Of a stretch of DNA of 64,000 bases, positions 59,306-64,000 are shown piece after piece. This DNA is from Pyrenochaeta sp. MPI-SDFR-AT-0127 (taxonomy: Eukaryota > Ascomycota > Dothideomycetes > Pleosporales > Cucurbitariaceae). The notes beneath the pieces are model-generated. The model made no database searches. It was given only the letters and a program-made list of their open reading frames with translations, and was not told where the DNA came from. Within the stretch, counting starts at the first letter, position 1. Each line of letters opens with the position of its first letter. The stretch covers positions 1,054,001-1,118,000 of the forward strand of contig JAGTJM010000004.1 in assembly GCA_020747015.1 (NCBI GenBank). Reading direction: 5' to 3'. The position numbers were made by a program, and so were the translations under genes.

Positions 59306-60998
59306 GCGGATTACTTTCACCACCAACACGCTTGACAGCGTATCATGATAGGTGCTGTATGCTGGGGAAATCGCATGATCAAACCGCTGCAACATCACTT
59401 AGCTGTCACCGCTGGTATTGTCTCTTTTGCTGTCTCGATTCATAGAGATAACACTGAGGGTCTATTGACTATTTCAAGCGATAGCGGAGCATGTTGAGAC
59501 CTTTGTTATCACACCTTTGGCACAGTTGACGGGTAGATACTAGGGCACTTGGAACCCATTTGGCAAAGAAATGTAGATATTGCATCACGCATGAATATGA
59601 ATAGAACAAGATGATTCTATTTCTGGTAGATCCACTTATAATATGGTGACGTTGCAACGGAAATCTGAAGTAATCACAGCAATAGGCGAAGGGGGCTTGG
59701 TTAGTAAGTATAACTTTCGACAGGCCACAACTCACGGCTGAGGGCTATAGATAAGGTTTTAGTAGATATAGAAAGAAGAATTAGATGACAAGCTTGGTAG
59801 GGAATGAGGTTACTCCTTCCAATGTCCTCTTTGCCTAAACTTGCTAGAGGAAGTCTTGTGAGTGATTGGGAGGGAAGCTTACGAAGCCCTTTAAAAATTG
59901 AACTGGGAAATACTTTTGCAGCATACATACTGGTGTTATATTCCGCTTGTCTCATCACAACGAATAGCTTTGTCAATTTTGCAGTGAAGCTATTGGCTAC
60001 GAGAACAGGATACAGGGTGCATGAAAAAAGCTGTCTTTGACCATACGTCTCAACATCTTCAATCATAGATCACCCGTTTAATGAACCCATTTCTTTTAAA
60101 AAAAAATTAAACTACTTTGTTGACGGTCTTCGTGCCGCGACGATCTAAATACTCTATTGGATCATGGTGAGCTGTCCTCGATAGCCTTTGATAATTCAAG
60201 TTCAAGCGCCACAGGATCGCCCCATATGAAGAAGCCCTTTGTGTTTTTTTTTGTTTACTAGGCTCAACACACGCATCTGCGCAACTAGTAGATCGTGCAA
60301 CAGGGGCTTAAGGGCACGAGAAAAGTATTCATGGTACATTGGACATCTTAGAATCGGGCTACAAGATTATGAATTCAAGCTGAAATTGCTTTACTTTTCG
60401 TGAGTCTTAAAATGCTCTGTGCTGTTGTAAATGGCCACAACTAGAGCTATATGGACATAGATCGGGAGCAAGGGGGTGCCTCAGCATATAGCAAAATGGG
60501 GGTTTTGTTGTCTTAGAGCTGAAGACTGGCCATTACGATGTTTGGCTCTGCAATACTCGATGGTGATTATCAGCCAATCACTAAGCAATGTCACCTTTTT
60601 GCGTATTGTATTCGATCAGGGAATGCTATGTCACAATATAGGGCTGCTAGTAGCTACTAGAATCGTTCCGTTCAGGATGAGAGGTTCTGTGGCTATGAGA
60701 TCGTCAGCATTGCTCCGCCACACTGCAGGTGCTTGCCTGCCAGCTAACGCACCGACTGCCCAGCCTGTTCTAAACACCCATCCCCTGCATAGTCACCAAA
60801 TCAACCCAGCCCCTTCATCCGGCTCACTGCTCGCTACACTTACGTTTCCATATCTGCGCCAACCTTGACAGCAACGAGTGCTACCCTCCGCGCGTTCATA
60901 AGCTACCGTGCGCTATCAGCCCGCCCCGCATCCTGTGTGGGCCGCCCAAGCCTCGGCCCAGCCTTCCGCGTGCGCTTATCAGCCCCCATCCTGCAAAG
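59306..60998. other. AT-rich intergenic region upstream of the NLR
   Basis: About 1.7 kb, including an A-run near 60100 and the promoter of the NLR gene. Open frames are short. No gene or repeat is supported. Confidence 0.5.
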
Positions 60999-63900
60999 AT
61001 GCGACTTTTAAAGCGAAGTAATGATGGCACGCTCAACTTTACCAAGGACCTACTTGGAGATGATCCAGTCCCCCCTTATGCAATTCTCTCACATACCTGG
61101 CAAGAGGATAAAGAGACTACCTTTGATGACTGGACAAGAGGGATCGCAGAGGCCAAAGCGGGTTACAGGAAGATTCGTTTCTGCGCTGAACAGGCTAAGC
61201 ACGATGGCTTGAGCCATTTCTGGGTGGACACTTGCTGTATCAACAAGGCGGACCCTGTTGAGCTCCAAGATGCTATTAATTCGATGTTTCGCTGGTACCG
61301 GGACGCGACGGTGTGCTACGTCTATCTAGAAGACGTCTCAAAATTTAAGCGGAAAGCCGGCCATAAACAGCTTGAATGCCACTGGAAGCAAGCCTTCCGA
61401 GAAAGTCGGTGGTTTAACCGTGGCTGGACACTACAGGAACTTATCGCGCCACCCATCGTACAGTTCTTTTCTGCAGAAGGAGTGCAACTAGGTGAAAAAA
61501 GCGGTCTAGAACAGTTACTCCATAGTATAACGAGTATCAATATCCGGGCACTTCAAGGGGCCCCTCTTCGTCAGTTCAACGTTGAAGAACGGCTCTCGTG
61601 GGCAAAACACCGTCAAACAAAGCGTAAAGAGGATAAGGCATATTCATTATTAGGCATCTTTGGTATCCATATGCAGGCGAATTATGGCGAAGGGGAAGAA
61701 AATGCGTTTCGGCGGCTGGAAGAAGAGATTAGGAAGGCATCGGGCGATCAGCATTCACTGCGCGACGAGCAAAAGCTTATGCTATTGGACTCCTTGCGGT
61801 TTGATCAGATTGATGCGCGCCACATGACCATAAAAAGTGCACATGCAAAAACATGTAAATGGCTTTTAAACAGTCCAGAATATCTTGACTGGCTGGACTC
61901 AACAAAACTAGATGAACACCATGGCTTTTTATGGATCAAAGGGAAGCCGGGAACAGGAAAGTCAACATTAATGAAGTTTGCTCTAGCTAACGCAAAGAGC
62001 ACTATGAAGGATAAGGTGGTGATTGCCTATTTCTTCAATGCAAGAGGGGAAGATTTAGAAAAGTCCACGGTTGGAACCTACAGATCACTTTTGCTGCAGC
62101 TCCTCGAACGGCTCCCGACACTCCAGTGCGCTTTTGAGTCATTGAGCCTTTCAGCTTCAAGCATCAGTGCTGAACGCCAGTGGAGTGTTGAATCACTTAT
62201 GATGCTCCTGGAGCAAGTCATAAACAGCCTTGGAGAGTCTTCTGTCGTCTGCTTCGTCGATGCACTTGATGAGTGTGAAGAACAGCAGGTTCGAGATATG
62301 CTCGCTTTTTTTGAACGCATAGGAGAACTTATTGTGTCCACTGGCACTCGCTTTCAAGTCTGCTTTTCTAGCAGGCATTATCCTAATATAACCATTAGGA
62401 GAGGACTACGTCTAGTACTCGAAGGGCAAGAAGGGCATACCCAGGACATTACGAATTACGTGAAGAGCGAACTCAAGATTGGAGAGAGCAAGATTGCGCA
62501 GCAGATACGAAACGATATTCAAGATAAAGCCGAAGGGGTATTTATGTGGGTCGTGCTGGTCGTGGATATATTAAGAAAAGAATACGAGCGGGGCCGGATA
62601 CATGTTTTGAGACGGAGACTTCAAGAAATTCCTACCGACTTGCACAAACTATTCCATGACATCCTAACCAGGGACTTCCGCAATAAAGACGAGCTAGTTT
62701 TGTGTATCCAATGGGTACTTTTCGCGGCGAAGCCTTTAAGTCCTGTGCAACTTTACTTTGCCATTCTGGCCGGATTCGATATCAACGATATCGATGTAGA
62801 ATCGGATCCTGAAGAGATCGCAAAAAATGCGATTCGATATATACTTGATGCCTCCAAAGGCCTTACAGAGACTACTAAATCTAAGTTTCCGAAAGTCCAG
62901 TTCATTCACGAATCCGTGCGGGACTTTCTTCTTAAAGAGAATGGTCTTGGTACAATCTGGCCAGACCTACAAAACAACTTTAGAGGCAGGAGTCATGAAC
63001 GACTTAAGCAGTGCTGCGCCGCTTACCTGACATTGGACGTCGAAACTGCTTTACCAATACCTTATTCCCCTCCAAAGGCCTCTTCTCAGAGAGCTTCAGA
63101 TTTACGCGACTCAGCCAACAGCGCCTTTCCGTTCTTGGAATATGCTGTGCAGAATGTATTGTATCATGCGGATGCTGCGGAGGCAGCTCACATTGCTCAA
63201 GAAGAGTTCGTTCGGGATTTCCCACTCGCCCACTGGATCAAGCTTGATAATATGTTCGAGAAGCGCCAGGTACGCAGACATACGCATGCAATGAGCATGC
63301 TATATTTGCTAGGTGAGCGTAATCTACCAAACCTTATCAAATCGCACCCGTTTGCCAAGTCTTGTTTTGATATAGGTGAGGAACGTTACGGGCCGCCTTT
63401 TTTTGCAGCCGTAGCCACTGGAAGCAAAGAGGCCGTCCGTGCGTTCGTAGATGCATTTGACAGCGAGGGTCGGGAGGACCACAAACACGCGAAGTATCTT
63501 CAGTATTACCAGGACAAAGACGGCCGAAGTCTTTTTGGTCGAGATTTCAAGTTTTCAAGAAAGAGTGGCATATTTTGGAGTCTTATGGATTCTAAACTAA
63601 AGGCTATACTATCTCTTGTACTTACAATACCCGATATTGATGTGAATGCGGCGAACAAGGACAGATTAACACCATTGATACTCGCAGTAGAGAATGAAAG
63701 CAAGGAAATGGTGGAGATGCTGCTTAATGATAGCAGGGTTGACGCAAATGCGCCGAGTCTGGGTTTACCACCACCACTAATACTCGCAGTAGAGCAAGGA
63801 AGGAATGAGATGGTGAAGCTACTACTAAGTTCTAGCAAGGTTGACGTTAATGTAGAGGATATAATCGGAGGTACACCACTATTCCACGCAGTGCAAGGAG

Positions 63901-64000
63901 GAGACAAAAGGATAGTAGAGTTGCTTCTTAAAACTGGCAAGACTGACGTTGATGCGAAGCATAGCGGTACTTCAGCACCACTAACAATTGCGGTAAAGCA
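60999..64000 (+). CDS. HET-NACHT-ankyrin NLR-like protein (3' end outside window)
   Basis: From ATG 60999 the frame is open for 1000 codons to the window edge without introns, so the protein is partial at its C-terminus. Residues about 20-170 are an N-terminal HET domain (YAILSHTWQEDKETTFDDW, FWVDTCCINK, YRDATVCYVYLEDV, FNRGWTLQELIAP). About 285-480 is a NACHT NTPase: Walker A GKPGTGKST near 313-321 and Walker B VVCFVDALDEC near 415-425. A helical region follows (FIHESVRDFLL). From about 860, ankyrin-type repeats start (TPLILAVENESKEMVEMLL and similar) and continue beyond the edge. This is the architecture of fungal NLRs such as HET-E/HET-D relatives, which control incompatibility by ligand-triggered oligomerisation, here with ankyrin instead of WD40 repeats. 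Confidence 0.95.
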   Translation, partial: MRLLKRSNDGTLNFTKDLLGDDPVPPYAILSHTWQEDKETTFDDWTRGIAEAKAGYRKIRFCAEQAKHDGLSHFWVDTCCINKADPVELQDAINSMFRWYRDATVCYVYLEDVSKFKRKAGHKQLECHWKQAFRESRWFNRGWTLQELIAPPIVQFFSAEGVQLGEKSGLEQLLHSITSINIRALQGAPLRQFNVEERLSWAKHRQTKRKEDKAYSLLGIFGIHMQANYGEGEENAFRRLEEEIRKASGDQHSLRDEQKLMLLDSLRFDQIDARHMTIKSAHAKTCKWLLNSPEYLDWLDSTKLDEHHGFLWIKGKPGTGKSTLMKFALANAKSTMKDKVVIAYFFNARGEDLEKSTVGTYRSLLLQLLERLPTLQCAFESLSLSASSISAERQWSVESLMMLLEQVINSLGESSVVCFVDALDECEEQQVRDMLAFFERIGELIVSTGTRFQVCFSSRHYPNITIRRGLRLVLEGQEGHTQDITNYVKSELKIGESKIAQQIRNDIQDKAEGVFMWVVLVVDILRKEYERGRIHVLRRRLQEIPTDLHKLFHDILTRDFRNKDELVLCIQWVLFAAKPLSPVQLYFAILAGFDINDIDVESDPEEIAKNAIRYILDASKGLTETTKSKFPKVQFIHESVRDFLLKENGLGTIWPDLQNNFRGRSHERLKQCCAAYLTLDVETALPIPYSPPKASSQRASDLRDSANSAFPFLEYAVQNVLYHADAAEAAHIAQEEFVRDFPLAHWIKLDNMFEKRQVRRHTHAMSMLYLLGERNLPNLIKSHPFAKSCFDIGEERYGPPFFAAVATGSKEAVRAFVDAFDSEGREDHKHAKYLQYYQDKDGRSLFGRDFKFSRKSGIFWSLMDSKLKAILSLVLTIPDIDVNAANKDRLTPLILAVENESKEMVEMLLNDSRVDANAPSLGLPPPLILAVEQGRNEMVKLLLSSSKVDVNVEDIIGGTPLFHAVQGGDKRIVELLLKTGKTDVDAKHSGTSAPLTIAVK
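63620..64000 (+). repeat. Ankyrin-type repeats with high DNA similarity
   Basis: At least four units of about 33-35 codons are seen. Two neighbours share a 15-base identical core, ATACTCGCAGTAGAG (near 63679 and 63780), beyond what protein conservation alone needs. The array runs past the window edge. Confidence 0.7.

Noticed and set aside
1..64000. Transposons, terminal repeats or a CRISPR array
   Set aside because: No transposase, reverse transcriptase, paired termini or regularly spaced repeats were seen; CRISPR is not expected in a fungus.

Overview
The window is nuclear DNA of a filamentous ascomycete (Pezizomycotina; a Dothideomycete is my best guess, without proof). Evidence: many genes are cut by 45-80 bp GT-AG introns with GTAAGT/GTATGT-like donors and CTAAC/CTGAC-like branch sites, untranslated gaps are short, and the families are fungal (HET domain, NACHT-ankyrin NLR, fungal CorA-like proteins, GMC oxidoreductase, EMP24, fungal SulP permease). 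I found no rRNA, tRNA, CRISPR array or intact transposon. Gene models were built by hand from splice signals and frame; for multi-exon genes I checked that exon lengths sum to a multiple of three.

Layout. 0-4.5 kb: a GMC oxidoreductase and a cysteine-rich single-pass membrane protein. 5.8-11.4 kb (island 1, AT-richer): a short degenerate-looking module, a CorA-like protein with an intact GMN motif, and, convergent to it, a protein kinase with a long C-terminal extension interrupted by one in-frame TAG. 12.9-22.3 kb (core, GC-richer): ubiquitin E1, the Fe-S scaffold NBP35, a PhoD-like phosphatase and a dual-specificity phosphatase. 22.5-31.7 kb: a disabled amino-acid permease, a zinc alcohol dehydrogenase, an unknown membrane protein and an intracellular maltase. 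32.4-41.0 kb: a SANT/Asn-rich protein, EMP24, and two large proteins of unknown function. 41.0-44.1 kb holds no gene I can support. 44.1-48.7 kb: a sulfate permease, a disordered protein, and a protein with three C2HC-type finger motifs. 49.5-64 kb (island 2, AT-richer): a kinase-HET fusion, a second kinase, a stand-alone copy of the module seen in island 1, and a HET-NACHT-ankyrin NLR running off the right edge.

Main point. The three kinases share a pre-kinase region (hydrophobic segment, then a 'DLPL/CLPI'-type motif, then an aromatic motif just before the glycine loop). All lack the Arg before the catalytic Asp (HGD, HGD, HMD instead of HRD). They carry different C-termini: HET domain, nothing large, or a propeller-like extension. 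Two separated islands each combine such a kinase with an approximately 80-residue module whose 16-codon middle exon and two phase-0 introns are conserved. With a HET domain fused to one kinase and a HET-NLR next door, this looks like an allorecognition or innate-immune signalling family. That role is inference; the architecture is what the sequence shows.
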